A DNA stretch of 64,000 nucleotides from Gluconacetobacter aggeris (GCF_014174395.1 NZ_JABEQD010000006.1:124001-188000); one strand, 5' to 3'; counted from the first letter of the stretch, positions 17,044 through 26,938 are shown. A program made the numbers and translations. The notes: generated by a model not told the origin, from the sequence alone.

Positions 17044-17679
17044 TCATGTCATACCACGTTCCGAACGATCTGCAGCCCCGTCCCGCCCCTCTTCCGGCCG
17101 CGCGACCAGCGCGGCCAGAAGCGCCGCCACGACTCCATTCAGCACCGCCCGTTCCGGGCGGATACGCGCCAGCACCCGCACCCCCATCAGCACCGCCAGG
17201 CAGTGCAGGGCCAGATCCTCGGCCGCCAACGTGCGCGTCATGCTGCCATCGCCCTGCCCCCGCCGGACGCAGTCGAGGAAAAAAGCCTCGATCCGGCCGA
17301 ACGTCCCGATGATCAGCGGCCGGAACTCCGCGTCCTGCGCCGCGAATTCCAGCGCGGCATTCACCAGCATGCAGCCCTTGTTGGCCGGATCATCCAGCGA
17401 ACGCGCCACCACGTCGTCCAGATAGCCCCGCACACCATCCAGCGGCGGCGCGGCCTCATACCGCGCGAGGCGCGGGCCGATTCCCCCCGCGATATACCGT
17501 TCGAGCGCCAGCCGGAACAGCGACCTCTTGTCGCCGAAGGCATTGTACAGGCTCGCGGCCGTCAACCCGGTCTGCCCGACCAGGTCCCTGATGGACGTCG
17601 CATCGAACCCGTGCCGCCAGAAACATGCAACCGCCGCATCCAGCACAGCATCTTCGTCAAATTCTCGCGGCCGGGCCAT
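17044..17679 (-). CDS. TetR-family regulator of the glutathione-transferase genes (putative)
   Basis: Regulator of about 211 residues opening MARPREFDEDAVLDAAVACFWRHGFDATSIRDLVGQTGLTAASLYNAFGDKRSLF, a standard TetR helix-turn-helix, with a C-terminal domain of the TetR_C_16/YxaF type (ANKGCMLVNAALEF). This subgroup often represses divergently encoded glutathione transferases or reductases that deal with electrophiles. That is the arrangement here: two GST genes begin at 17795 on the other strand and a palindrome lies between. Starts at 17679 and 17691 are both possible; 17679 keeps the family's usual length. Confidence 0.8.
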   Translation of the reverse strand: MARPREFDEDAVLDAAVACFWRHGFDATSIRDLVGQTGLTAASLYNAFGDKRSLFRLALERYIAGGIGPRLARYEAAPPLDGVRGYLDDVVARSLDDPANKGCMLVNAALEFAAQDAEFRPLIIGTFGRIEAFFLDCVRRGQGDGSMTRTLAAEDLALHCLAVLMGVRVLARIRPERAVLNGVVAALLAALVARPEEGRDGAADRSERGMT

Positions 17680-17739
17680 TCCCTCATCCATGCAGGCATT
17701 ACGATCCCATCTTGCCACATGAGATACGACGCGTCATTA

Positions 17740-17755
17740 TAGAACGATCATACTA
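17740..17755. promoter_or_regulatory. TetR operator candidate before the GST genes
   Basis: TAGAACGATCATACTA is an imperfect 16-bp palindrome (6 of 8 pairs) centred on GATC, midway between the divergent TetR and GST starts. Its TAGAACGATC half is like operators I recall for this TetR subgroup, but that comparison is from memory. Confidence 0.45.
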
Positions 17756-17794
17756 AAACGCACCGCTCCATGCGCCGGAACGAACGGAGGCACC

Positions 17795-18499
17795 ATGATC
17801 CGCTTCTACTTCCACCCCACCCCCAATCCCGCGAAGGTGGCCCTCTTCCTCGAGGAAAGCGGCCTGGACTACACGGTCGTTCCCGTCGACACCCGCAAGG
17901 GCGAGCAGCATGACCCGGCATTCCGCGCCATCAACCCCAACGCCAAGGTCCCGGCGATCATCGACCTGGACGGGCCAGGCGGCGCGCCGGCGCGCGTTTT
18001 CGATTCCACCGCCATCCTGCTCTACCTTGCCGAAAAGACCGGCCGCTTTCTCGGCACCCCGGCCGACCGGCCGGAATTGCTGTCCTGGCTGATGTTCATC
18101 GCCACAGGCCTCGGTCCCTATTCGGGCCAGGCGGTCCATTTCCAGTATTTCGCGCCCGAAGATCAGGCCTATGCCATCAACCGCTACCGGCGCGAGGCCG
18201 AGCGGCATTACCAGGTACTGAACGATCACCTGGCAGACCGGGAGTATATCGCCGGCGACAGCTACACGATCGCCGACATGTCGGCCTGGGGCTGGATCGA
18301 TCGCGCGGCCCGGGTGATGAAGGGCACGGAAGATCCGCTGGCTCCCTGGCCGCATCTGAAACGCTTCTTCCACACCATCGACAGCCGCCCCGCCGTGGCG
18401 CGCGCCCGCGCCGTCGGGCAGGATCATGCCTTCAAGACCACCACCGACGAGCAGGCCCTCCGCGCGCTGTTCCCCTCGAATTACCCGCCCGCATCCTGA
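17795..18499 (+). CDS. Glutathione S-transferase family protein
   Basis: Cytosolic GST of 234 residues. The N-terminal thioredoxin-like domain (IRFYFHPTPNPAKVALFLEE) carries the AINPNAKVPAI cis-proline loop and the FDSTAILLYLAEK glutathione-binding turn; the C-terminal helical domain contains REYIAGDSYTIADMSAWGW, the usual N-capping box. The first gene of a two-gene set with yghU (15 bp gap), both probably controlled by the divergent TetR. Substrate unknown; the sequence is of the Ure2/YfcG-like bacterial type, often active on disulfides or peroxides. Confidence 0.88.
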   Translation: MIRFYFHPTPNPAKVALFLEESGLDYTVVPVDTRKGEQHDPAFRAINPNAKVPAIIDLDGPGGAPARVFDSTAILLYLAEKTGRFLGTPADRPELLSWLMFIATGLGPYSGQAVHFQYFAPEDQAYAINRYRREAERHYQVLNDHLADREYIAGDSYTIADMSAWGWIDRAARVMKGTEDPLAPWPHLKRFFHTIDSRPAVARARAVGQDHAFKTTTDEQALRALFPSNYPPAS

Positions 18500-18514
18500 T
18501 ATCGGAGATCCACG

Positions 18515-19390
18515 ATGACCGAACCCACCGACTACACCCCACCTAAGGTCTGGACCTGGAACAAATCGGGCGGCGGCCAGTTCGCCAGCATCAACCGCCC
18601 GATCGCAGGCCCGACGCATGACAGGGCCCTCCCCGTCGGCCGCCACCCGCTCCAGCTCTATTCGCTCGGCACGCCCAACGGCGTGAAGGTGACGATCATG
18701 CTGGAAGAACTGCTCGCGGCTGGCCATGCCGGGGCCGAATATGATGCATGGCTGATCAATATCGGCGCGGGCGACCAGTTCGGCAGCGGCTTCGTCGCCA
18801 TCAACCCGAACTCCAAGATCCCCGCCCTGGTCGACCATGGCGGGCCCGCCCCCATCCGGGTGTTCGAATCCGGCTCGATCCTGCTCTACCTGGCCGAGAA
18901 ATTCGGCGCCTTCCTGCCAGAGGACCTCGCCGGGCGCACGGAATGCCTCAACTGGCTGTTCTGGCAGGTCGGCAGCGCCCCTTATCTGGGCGGCGGGTTC
19001 GGGCATTTCTATGCCTACGCACCGCACAAGATCGAATATGCGATCGACCGTTTCGCAATGGAGGCCAAGCGCCAGCTCGACGTGCTGGACCGCCGGCTGG
19101 CGGAAAGCCCCTATATCGCGGGCGACACCTACACCATCGCCGACATGGCGATCTTCCCCTGGTATGGCGGACTGGCCAAAGGCTGGCTCTATGGCGGCGC
19201 CGAGTTCCTGAGCGTGCAGGACTACAAGCATCTCCAGGCCTGGGCCGACCGCCTGCTGGAACGCCCGGCCGTCCAGCGCGGCCGCATGGTCAACCGCACG
19301 TTCGGCGAACCCTCCAGCCAGTTGCGCGAACGCCACGAGGCAAGTGATTTCGAGACGAAGACACAGGACAAGCTCGGTACCGCCGGGTAA
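18515..19390 (+). CDS. yghU: Glutathione-dependent disulfide-bond oxidoreductase YghU
   Basis: Nu-class GST of 291 residues. The N-terminal extension YTPPKVWTWNKSGGGQFASINRPIAGPTH is diagnostic for YghU and helps form its two-glutathione site; it is followed by LYSLGTPNGVKVTIMLEEL, AINPNSKIPALVD with the cis-proline, FESGSILLYLAEKFG and SPYIAGDTYTIADMAIFPWYGG. The enzyme reduces small disulfides and organic hydroperoxides with glutathione. The start has GGAG nearby (ATCGGAGATCCACG). It closes the TetR-regulated pair and ends at a strong bidirectional terminator. Confidence 0.93.
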   Translation: MTEPTDYTPPKVWTWNKSGGGQFASINRPIAGPTHDRALPVGRHPLQLYSLGTPNGVKVTIMLEELLAAGHAGAEYDAWLINIGAGDQFGSGFVAINPNSKIPALVDHGGPAPIRVFESGSILLYLAEKFGAFLPEDLAGRTECLNWLFWQVGSAPYLGGGFGHFYAYAPHKIEYAIDRFAMEAKRQLDVLDRRLAESPYIAGDTYTIADMAIFPWYGGLAKGWLYGGAEFLSVQDYKHLQAWADRLLERPAVQRGRMVNRTFGEPSSQLRERHEASDFETKTQDKLGTAG

Positions 19391-19409
19391 GGGCATTGAA
19401 CAGGTTCGC

Positions 19410-19450
19410 TCTGGTTTCTGTGCTTTTTTGAAAAAAAAACAGAAACCAGA
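19410..19450. terminator. Bidirectional intrinsic terminator between yghU and the AraC gene
   Basis: A perfect 12-bp stem (TCTGGTTTCTGT at 19410-19421 with its complement at 19439-19450) encloses a T6...A9 loop that can extend the stem. It lies between two convergent genes and provides a U-run in both directions. Confidence 0.85.
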
Positions 19451-19468
19451 CCTCCCCTCCGCCATCCA

Positions 19469-20386
19469 TCAAACCGCCTCCAGCGTCCGCGCCTCCACGG
19501 CATTCTCTGCCCGAATCCGCTGCGCGTCCCGCGCCGGCGGATTCCCGAACATGCGCCGATATTCGCGGCTGAACTGCGACGGGCTGTCATACCCGACCGC
19601 GAAACCCACCTCCGCCGCATCGACCGCATTGCTCATCAATTGCCGCCGCGCCTCCTGCAGGCGCAGACGCGTGCGATATTGCAGCGGACTCATCATGGTC
19701 GCGGCCCGGAAATGCCGATGGAAGGATGACGGGCTCATCCCCGCCAGCCGGGCGACATCCGCGATGTCGAAGGCCTGGGCATAATGGTCCCTGATCCAGG
19801 CGATCGCCCGGTTCAGGTGCGACAGGTTGCTGCCGGCGGTGGCGATCTGGCGCAGGACCCCGCCCTGTGGCCCCTGCAACAGGCGATAGAGCAATTCCCT
19901 GACCGCCAGATGGCGCAGAAAGATGATATCCTCGGGCGTATCGAGCAGCCCCACCAGCCGCGTCACCGGATCGAGGATATTTCGCGTCAGCGCGCTGACC
20001 GTCAGGCAACGCGGGCACTGGTGGGAAAGATCCTCCGGCCGATCGCGCAGTTCGATCAGCACATCCGCGATATCGGCCGGGTCCAGGGTCAGGCACAGAG
20101 CCAGATAGGGCTCCTCAGGGCTGGCATGGGTAATATGGCCGCTCACCGGCAGATCCACCGCCGTCACCAGATATTTGCTGGCATCGTAATCGAAGACCTG
20201 GTCACACAGCATGACCTGCTTGCTGCCCTGCACGATCACGCAGAAACGCGGTTCGTACACCACATTCATCGGCGTGGTCGGCGCCTCGGCCCGAAACAGC
20301 AGCAGGCCCGGCACGGCGGTTCGCGTGGTGGGCGCGACGCAGTGTCGTTCGATCGTATCGCGCAGGCGGTCGAGCAGATCGCGCAT
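19469..20386 (-). CDS. AraC-family regulator with AraC_N cupin-like domain
   Basis: Regulator of 305 residues. Residues about 20-190 form an AraC N-terminal type II domain (TAVPGLLLFRAEAPTTPMNVVYEPRFCVIVQGSKQ), and the last 100 residues contain two helix-turn-helix motifs (IADVARLAGMSPSSFHRHF and AAEVGFAVGYDSPSQFSREYRRMFG). The start at 20386 has GGAGG at six bases; an upstream ATG at 20413 has none. It is divergent from the RND efflux operon at 20844, and inverted repeats lie in between. It probably activates or represses that operon, though AraC regulators of this class also control nearby oxidoreductases. Confidence 0.88.
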   Translation of the reverse strand: MRDLLDRLRDTIERHCVAPTTRTAVPGLLLFRAEAPTTPMNVVYEPRFCVIVQGSKQVMLCDQVFDYDASKYLVTAVDLPVSGHITHASPEEPYLALCLTLDPADIADVLIELRDRPEDLSHQCPRCLTVSALTRNILDPVTRLVGLLDTPEDIIFLRHLAVRELLYRLLQGPQGGVLRQIATAGSNLSHLNRAIAWIRDHYAQAFDIADVARLAGMSPSSFHRHFRAATMMSPLQYRTRLRLQEARRQLMSNAVDAAEVGFAVGYDSPSQFSREYRRMFGNPPARDAQRIRAENAVEARTLEAV

Positions 20387-20843
20387 CCAACCCTCCGAAA
20401 CCACATATCCCATCCCGTTCGGCCAGGATCATCCGGACGGGCAACGATGCTCCAGCTCCCCGCGATCATAGCGCATGTCCGATCCGATCACACCGTCCTT
20501 GCAATCAGTTCAGGAGGATCGTGCAATCATTTGATCGGATCATGCCATCACCCCATCGCGAGAAGAGAAAATTCCGAAAAAGTTCCATATTATACATGAT
20601 GATATGGTGATCCCTCTCGCCATCACGCCCCCTGAAAACGACTGGCAAGCGCGAATCATGCAAGAACGAGAGCGGATCGCTCTACCACGCCCACCGGCAC
20701 AGGTTGCATGATCCGACCATAACAGCGCCTCAACGAAGCTGTTCGGTTTGTCTCCGGCATGAACGGACATCTTCGGCAGGCCGCCCTCGCCATTGCCTCC
20801 GGAGCGCCAGCGCGCCCGGTCCATCCTTCACATAGAGAGACCC
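20387..20843. promoter_or_regulatory. Divergent regulatory region of the AraC and RND genes
   Basis: A 457-bp stretch without a gene. GATCCGATCA at 20481-20490 recurs inverted as TGATCGGATC at 20532-20541, and a related ATGATCCGA lies at 20707-20715; these are candidate AraC-protein sites. An AT-rich block at about 20570-20610 (TTCCATATTATACATGATGATATGG) is a likely promoter for the efflux operon. Small frames here do not look coding. Confidence 0.5.
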
Positions 20844-23800
20844 ATGGGTATCGTCGCATTCGCGCTCCGACGGCCATACACGTTCCTCGTCACGGGCGTC
20901 CTGATCCTGCTCATGGGGATCACGGCACTCTTTCGCACGCCCACAGATGTCTTTCCCGCCATCGATATCCCGGTGGTGACGGTCGTCTGGTACTATGACG
21001 GGCTGGACGCGGCCGAGACGGAAAAACGCCTCAGCACCTATACCGAATTTTCCGAAAGCTTCTTCGTCAACAATCTGCGCACCATCGAAAGCCAGACCAC
21101 GCCCGGCCTGGTGCTGCAGAAGCTCTATTTCCAGCCCGGCGTGAATGTCGACCTGGCGGTGGCCCAAACCGTCTCGGCCACGAACTCGATCCGCGCCTTC
21201 CTGCCGCCAGGCGTGCAGCCGCCGATCATCATGCAGTACAGCGCGTCGTCCGTACCCGTGCTGCAATTGTCGCTGTCGTCCGACAGGCTGACCGAGAGCG
21301 AGCTGTACGATTACGGCGTCTATCGCGTGCGCCAGCAATTGGCGCCCATCCCCGGCACCATGCTGCCGCCCCCCTATGGCGGCAAGATCCGACAGGTCAT
21401 GGTGGATATCGACAGCACGAGGCTGGCCGGCCTGGGCCTGACGCCCCTGGACGTGTCCAACGCCATCAACGTGCAGAACCTGACCCTGCCCGCCGGCACG
21501 ACGAAGTTCGGCCCGACCCAATACGACCTGCGCATGAACGGCATGCCCGACATCGCAGCCCAGTTGAACCAGGTCCCCCTGAAGCGCGACCCGAAGACCG
21601 GCGCCATCGTACGGATCGCCGACGTGGCGCAGGTGCGCGACGGCACGGCGGTCCAGCAGAATGTCGTGCGGCGCGAAGGGCGGCGCTCGGTCCTGCTATC
21701 GATCATGAAGGCCGGCAACGCCTCGACGCTCGACGTGGTGAACGCCATCCGCGACAAGGTGCTGCCGGTCACCCGCGCCGCCGCCCCGCCGGGCATGAAG
21801 ATCGACGAGTTGTTCGACCAGTCCGTCTTCGTCAAGGCCGCCATTTCCGGCGTGGCGTCGGAAGCCGTCATCGCCGGCCTGCTGACGGCGGCCATGATCC
21901 TGGCCTTCCTGGCAAGCTGGCGCTCGACGCTCATCGTCGCGGCCTCGATCCCGCTGGCCATCCTGTCCTCGATCGCCATCCTGTCGATGACGGGCCAGAC
22001 GCTGAACCTGATGACATTGGGCGGCCTGGCGCTGGCGGTCGGCATCCTGGTCGATGACGCCACGGTCACGATCGAGAACATCCACCGCCTCCGCCACGAC
22101 GGCGCCGACCTGCGCCTTGCCGTGCTGGACGGCGCCGCCGGCATCGCACTGCCGACCCTGGTCTCCACGCTGGCGATTTCCTGCGTGTTCGTCTCCGTGG
22201 AATTCCTGACCGGCCCGTCACGCTTCCTGTTCACGCCGATGGCGCTGGCCGTGGTCTATGCCATGCTGGCCTCCTACGCCATCAGCCGCACCCTGGTGCC
22301 GATCCTGGCCGCCCTGCTGCTGGGCGCCGAGGAAGAGCAGGCCCGGCGACGCCGGGACGCCGGGCTGCCGCCAGGCCCCATCGCCCGCTTCGGGCTGCGT
22401 TTCGACCATCATTTCGAACGGCTGCGCGCCCGCTATGTCGCCCTGCTGGGCCGGCTGATCGCCAGTGCGTGGAAAGTGCCCGCGCTGGCAGGCGTCATGC
22501 TGGTCGCCGCCGGACTCGTCGCCACCCAGGTCGGCCAGGATTTCTTCCCCGCCATCGATGCCGGCGAATTCCGCCTGCATGTCCGCGCCCCCGCCGGCAC
22601 CAGGATCGAAAGCACGGAGAAAATCTTCGACCGCGTCGAGGACACGATCCGGCAGGTCGTGCCGGACAGCGAGCGCGACCTGGTGCTGGACAATATCGGC
22701 ATCCCGTTCCGCTACTCCATGCCGTTCGACGACGGCACCACGATCGGCCCCAATGACGGGCAGATCATGGTGGCGCTCAAGGAACATCACCACCCGACCG
22801 CCGATTATATCCGCACGCTGCGTACCGAACTGGCCCGGCGCTTCCCCGACTGCGTGTTCTATTTCCAGCCGGCGGACATCGTCACCCAGATCCTGAATTT
22901 CGGCATTCCCGCCCAGGTCGATATCCGCATCGCCGGCTACGACCAGCCCAACAACCGCAAGGTGATGCGCGACATCCTGCGCGAGGCCGCGCAGATTCCC
23001 GGACTGGTCGACGTGCATCTGCACCAGCAGATCGCGGCCCCCGAACTGCTGATCGCCATCGACCGGGTTCGCGCCCAGGATCTGGGCCTGACGCTGAACG
23101 ACGTCGCGCGCAACGTCATGGTGTCGATGGCTTCGTCCAATACCGTCACGCCCAATTTCTGGGTCGATCCCCTCACCGGCATCCAGTACCCGCTGGCGGT
23201 GCAGACGCCGCAATACCGCGTCAACACGATGGGCGACCTGCTGGATACGGTCATCTCGCCGGCCAACGGCGCAACCGGCACGCCCTCATTGCTCAGCAAC
23301 GTGGCCACGATCAGGCGCGGCATGGCGCAGAACGTGATCTCCCACAGCAACATCCAGCCGGTCCTGGATATCGACGCCAGCGTCGAAGGGCTCGACCTGG
23401 GCGGCATCGCCCGCGCCATCGACCGGATCGTCGCCCGCCACCGCGGCCAGCTATCGCCAGGCAACACCATCACGGTGCAGGGCCAGATCGACAGCATGCG
23501 CTCGGCCTTCACCCGGCTGGGTATCGGCCTGATGGTCGCCGCACTGGCCGTCTACCTGCTGATGGTCGTGAACTTCCAGTCCTTCATGGACCCGTTCGTG
23601 GTGGTACTGGGCCTGCCGGGGGCCATGTGCGGCATCGTGTTCATGCTGTTCGTCACGGGCACGACCTTTTCCGTCCCGTCGCTGATGGGCGCGATCATGA
23701 GCGTCGGCGTCGCCAGCGCCAATTCGATCCTGCTCGTCACCTTCGCCAAGGAACGCCGCGCCGACGGCCACTCGGCGGCCGAGGCCGCCATCGCCGCCGG

Positions 23801-24029
23801 GCAGGCGCGCCTGCGCCCGATCCTGATGACGTCGCTGGCCATGGTGATCGGCATGCTGCCGATGTCGCTGGGCCTGGGCGACGGCGGCGAACAGAACGCG
23901 CCGCTGGGCCGCGCCGTGATCGGCGGCCTGATGGTGGGAACCTGCGCCACGCTGTTCGTGGTGCCCTGGCTCTACAGCCGCCTGCGGCGGCGCGAGAGCC
24001 GCCTTCTCGAGGATTATCGCGATGTCTGA
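20844..24029 (+). CDS. RND multidrug efflux transporter, inner-membrane pump
   Basis: Proton-driven RND pump of 1061 residues of the AcrB/MdtB (HAE) superfamily. It has an N-terminal membrane helix (RRPYTFLVTGVLILLMGI), a large periplasmic loop, a membrane block with GILVDDATVTIENIHRLR (the two aspartates of the proton relay in helix 4), a second periplasmic loop and the C-terminal six-helix block. The start at 20844 (MGIVAFALRRP) has AGAGAGA upstream; a frame beginning at 20793 adds residues without a ribosome-binding site. It overlaps the adaptor gene by 8 bp. The periplasmic loops resemble the group annotated as efflux RND permease of cation/multidrug type rather than metal pumps. Confidence 0.93.
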   Translation: MGIVAFALRRPYTFLVTGVLILLMGITALFRTPTDVFPAIDIPVVTVVWYYDGLDAAETEKRLSTYTEFSESFFVNNLRTIESQTTPGLVLQKLYFQPGVNVDLAVAQTVSATNSIRAFLPPGVQPPIIMQYSASSVPVLQLSLSSDRLTESELYDYGVYRVRQQLAPIPGTMLPPPYGGKIRQVMVDIDSTRLAGLGLTPLDVSNAINVQNLTLPAGTTKFGPTQYDLRMNGMPDIAAQLNQVPLKRDPKTGAIVRIADVAQVRDGTAVQQNVVRREGRRSVLLSIMKAGNASTLDVVNAIRDKVLPVTRAAAPPGMKIDELFDQSVFVKAAISGVASEAVIAGLLTAAMILAFLASWRSTLIVAASIPLAILSSIAILSMTGQTLNLMTLGGLALAVGILVDDATVTIENIHRLRHDGADLRLAVLDGAAGIALPTLVSTLAISCVFVSVEFLTGPSRFLFTPMALAVVYAMLASYAISRTLVPILAALLLGAEEEQARRRRDAGLPPGPIARFGLRFDHHFERLRARYVALLGRLIASAWKVPALAGVMLVAAGLVATQVGQDFFPAIDAGEFRLHVRAPAGTRIESTEKIFDRVEDTIRQVVPDSERDLVLDNIGIPFRYSMPFDDGTTIGPNDGQIMVALKEHHHPTADYIRTLRTELARRFPDCVFYFQPADIVTQILNFGIPAQVDIRIAGYDQPNNRKVMRDILREAAQIPGLVDVHLHQQIAAPELLIAIDRVRAQDLGLTLNDVARNVMVSMASSNTVTPNFWVDPLTGIQYPLAVQTPQYRVNTMGDLLDTVISPANGATGTPSLLSNVATIRRGMAQNVISHSNIQPVLDIDASVEGLDLGGIARAIDRIVARHRGQLSPGNTITVQGQIDSMRSAFTRLGIGLMVAALAVYLLMVVNFQSFMDPFVVVLGLPGAMCGIVFMLFVTGTTFSVPSLMGAIMSVGVASANSILLVTFAKERRADGHSAAEAAIAAGQARLRPILMTSLAMVIGMLPMSLGLGDGGEQNAPLGRAVIGGLMVGTCATLFVVPWLYSRLRRRESRLLEDYRDV

Positions 24030-25197
24030 CCTCTCTTCCCCGCCCGCTCCATCCTCACGCGGCGGCCGCGCCACCGGCGCCGCGATCGGCCTGGGCCTGG
24101 TGGCCCTGCTGGGCTACGGCGCGGTAACGCATGTCGAACGCGCCCGCGCCGTCCGCGCCCTGGCCGATACCCGCCGCGACCAGGTGCCCGACGTGCTCAC
24201 GACGGTCGTCCACGCGGACACGGCACCGATCGCGCTGGACCTGCCGGGCGAAACCGCCCCGCTGGAAACGGCGGCAATCGGCGCAAGGGCGTCGGGCTAT
24301 ATCGAAAAGCGGTTCGTCGATATCGGCACTCCGGTCAAGGCCGGGCAGGTTCTCGCGATGATCCGCGCCCCGGAACTGGACCGGCAGGTCGCCCGCGCCC
24401 AGGCCGCCCTGGCCCAGGCCCAGGCCGACCTCGACCTGGCGCGCGTCACGGCGCGGCGCTCGGCGGGACTCGTCGGCGGCGGCGCCGTCAGCCGGCAGAA
24501 TTTCGACGTCGACCGCATCACCCAGCAGGCAAGACTGGCCGAACAGGACGCCGCCCGCGCCGCCCTGGCCGACATCGCCCAGCGCCAGGCCTATACGACC
24601 ATCGCCGCGCCCTTCGACGGCGTCGTGACCGCCCGCACGGTCGAGGCCGGCGACCTGGTCAGCGCCGACAACATCCAGGCGGCCCCCTTGTTCGTGGTCG
24701 CGCGCACCGACCGGCTGCGCGTACGGGTCCATGTGCCGCAGGACCAGGCCGCCGGACTCGCCGTCGGCACGCAGGCCACCCTCTCGCTGCCCGCACGGCC
24801 GGACGTGCATGTCAGCGGCACCGTCACCCGCACCGGCCACGCGCTGGAACGCGACAGCCGCATGCTGCCGGTGGAAATCGAGCTGGATAACAAGGATGGC
24901 AGGCTGGCGGCCGGACTCTATGCCACCATCCATTTCGACCTGCCGCGCGCGGGCGGCGCCACGCTCATCCCGGCGGAGGCCCTGAACTACGAAGCCGACG
25001 GGTTGTCGGTCGATACGGTCTCGCCCGACCGCCACGTCACGATCCGGCACGTCACGGTGGGGCGCGACTATGGCGACCGGATCGAAATCCTCGGCGGCCT
25101 GCCGGACGGCAGCCAGTTGATCGTCCACCCACCCTCCGCCCTGCATGACGGCAGCCCCGTCGCGCCCCACCCCGATTCCGAGACGAAGGGAGCCTGA
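24022..25197 (+). CDS. RND periplasmic adaptor (membrane fusion protein)
   Basis: Adaptor of 391 residues linking the pump to the outer-membrane channel. One N-terminal membrane anchor (ATGAAIGLGLVALLGYGAVTHV) is followed by a lipoyl-like half motif (IGARASGYIEKRFVDIGTPVKAGQVLAMI), an alpha-helical hairpin with repeated QAALAQAQADL, the second lipoyl half (YTTIAAPFDGVVTARTVEAGDLV) and beta-barrel and membrane-proximal domains. There is no lipobox cysteine. The start overlaps the RND stop and the outer-membrane factor follows after 2 bp, so the three genes form one operon in the less common order pump, adaptor, channel. Confidence 0.93.
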   Translation: MSDLSSPPAPSSRGGRATGAAIGLGLVALLGYGAVTHVERARAVRALADTRRDQVPDVLTTVVHADTAPIALDLPGETAPLETAAIGARASGYIEKRFVDIGTPVKAGQVLAMIRAPELDRQVARAQAALAQAQADLDLARVTARRSAGLVGGGAVSRQNFDVDRITQQARLAEQDAARAALADIAQRQAYTTIAAPFDGVVTARTVEAGDLVSADNIQAAPLFVVARTDRLRVRVHVPQDQAAGLAVGTQATLSLPARPDVHVSGTVTRTGHALERDSRMLPVEIELDNKDGRLAAGLYATIHFDLPRAGGATLIPAEALNYEADGLSVDTVSPDRHVTIRHVTVGRDYGDRIEILGGLPDGSQLIVHPPSALHDGSPVAPHPDSETKGA

Positions 25198-25199
25198 CG

Positions 25200-26660
25200 G
25201 TGCGGCCCACCAGACCATCCGTCCCCCTTGCCGCCGGCCTCGCCCTGCTGCTGTCCGGCTGCACCATGATCCCGGCCTGGCACCGCCCGGCCCCCGCCGT
25301 CGCCACGGCGTGGCCCGGCGGCAAGGAGGCCACCGTCCCCCTGCCCGACTGGCGGCATTTCTACCGCGATCCGGTCATGCAACGCCTGATCGAACTGGCA
25401 CTGGCGAACAACCAGGACCTGCGGATCGCCCAGCATCAGGTCGAGGCCGCCAGCGCCCAGTTCGACATCGAAAACGCCTCGCTGTTCCCCACCCTGAACG
25501 GCGGCGCCATGGCGAACGTCCAGAAGGAATATGCCAGGATCTGGAGCCTGTCGCAGACGAACGGCCCGTTCTACATGCGCCAGTATGCCGTGGGCTTCGG
25601 CGTCTCGGCCTACGAGGTCGATCTGTGGGGCCGTATCCGCAGCGCCTCGCAGGCCGCCTTCGACCGCTACATGGCCGACGCGCTGAACCGCGAGAACATG
25701 CAACTCAGCCTGATCGCCAGCGTGGCATCGGGCATGCTGACCTGGGTGGCGGACAATCAGGCGGTGCTGGTGACGCAGCAGGTGCTGGACAGCCGCCAGC
25801 ACACCTACGACCTGGTCCGGCAGGCAAACCGGACCGGCACGGTCACGGCGCTGGACGTGGCCCAGGCGGAATCCGCCCTGCACGATGCCGAAACCAGCCT
25901 GCAAATCTATACGCGCCAGCGCGCCCAGGCCCTGGACCAGTTGACGCTCCTGGTCGGCACGCCACTGGACGACGCCACCATGCGGGCATTGCATGGCATC
26001 ACGTCCCTTGATTCCGTCACCGGTTTTCCCGACGTCCCCGCCGGCCTGCCGTCGGACATGATCGCCCGCCGCCCGGATATCCTGTCGGCCGAAGACGTGC
26101 TGCGCGCGGCCAACGACGATATCGGCGCCGCCCGCGCCGAATTCTTCCCCAAGATCCAGATCACGGCGGCCAACGGCACCGCCAGCAACAACATCACCCG
26201 CCTGTTCCAGAGCGGCATGGGCGCCTGGAACGTCGCCCCCCAGATTACGGTGCCGCTCTTCGACGCCGGCCGCCTGACGGCCCAGCTTCGGGTCGCGAAA
26301 GCCCGCAGGAAGGAAGAAATCGCCCGCTACGAAAAGACGATTCAGACCGCCTTCCGCGAAGTCGCCGACGCCCTGGCCGGACGCGACACCTATCTCAAGC
26401 AGCGTCACGCGCAGGACGCCCTGATCGCGTCGAACGACCGGCAATACCATCTGGCGATCGCACGCTTCCAGGCCGGCTACGATCCCTACCTGACCACCCT
26501 GGTCGCCCAGCGCGACCTGTACACGGCCCGTCTCGGCGGCATCACGACGCAACTCCAGACCATGGCCAACAGCGTGACCCTCTACAAGGCGCTCGGCGGC
26601 GGATGGACCAGCACCGTGCCCCCACGCCCGACCGCCTCCCCTGGCGGCCATATCCTGTAG
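25200..26660 (+). CDS. Outer-membrane efflux lipoprotein, OprM/NodT type
   Basis: TolC-like channel of 486 residues. The lipoprotein signal ALLLSGC places Cys near residue 21. Two repeated outer-membrane-efflux domains follow (LIELALANNQDLRIAQHQVEAA early and IARRPDILSAEDVLRAANDDIGAARAEFFP in the middle), and the C-terminal half has the coiled RKEEIARYEKTIQTAFREVADAL. The GTG start at 25200 has AAGGGAG upstream. It is the last gene of the RND operon; about 280 bp without a gene separate it from the convergent MocR gene. Confidence 0.92.
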   Translation: MRPTRPSVPLAAGLALLLSGCTMIPAWHRPAPAVATAWPGGKEATVPLPDWRHFYRDPVMQRLIELALANNQDLRIAQHQVEAASAQFDIENASLFPTLNGGAMANVQKEYARIWSLSQTNGPFYMRQYAVGFGVSAYEVDLWGRIRSASQAAFDRYMADALNRENMQLSLIASVASGMLTWVADNQAVLVTQQVLDSRQHTYDLVRQANRTGTVTALDVAQAESALHDAETSLQIYTRQRAQALDQLTLLVGTPLDDATMRALHGITSLDSVTGFPDVPAGLPSDMIARRPDILSAEDVLRAANDDIGAARAEFFPKIQITAANGTASNNITRLFQSGMGAWNVAPQITVPLFDAGRLTAQLRVAKARRKEEIARYEKTIQTAFREVADALAGRDTYLKQRHAQDALIASNDRQYHLAIARFQAGYDPYLTTLVAQRDLYTARLGGITTQLQTMANSVTLYKALGGGWTSTVPPRPTASPGGHIL

Positions 26661-26938
26661 GGGCCGCTTGCAAGGCCGCAAGGCGGAAACGGAGACGCGC
26701 CCCCTCGCGCCTATCCCCGATCCCCCGACACCCCGACGCGGGCGAACACCGCGCGGGGCGGGCGTCCGGGTTGCGCAGTGGCGGGCGGGCCGCGGGGCCC
26801 CTCCAGCACGCCAGGCAGCATCCCCGCGCCCGCCCGGCCTCTCCGTCGCCATCGTCGAGCCCTCCCCGACCCATTTCTACCAGCCGGGCGGGCCCCGGCC
26901 GCCTACGTGATCAGGCGCAGCCTCCGACGCGCCTACCT

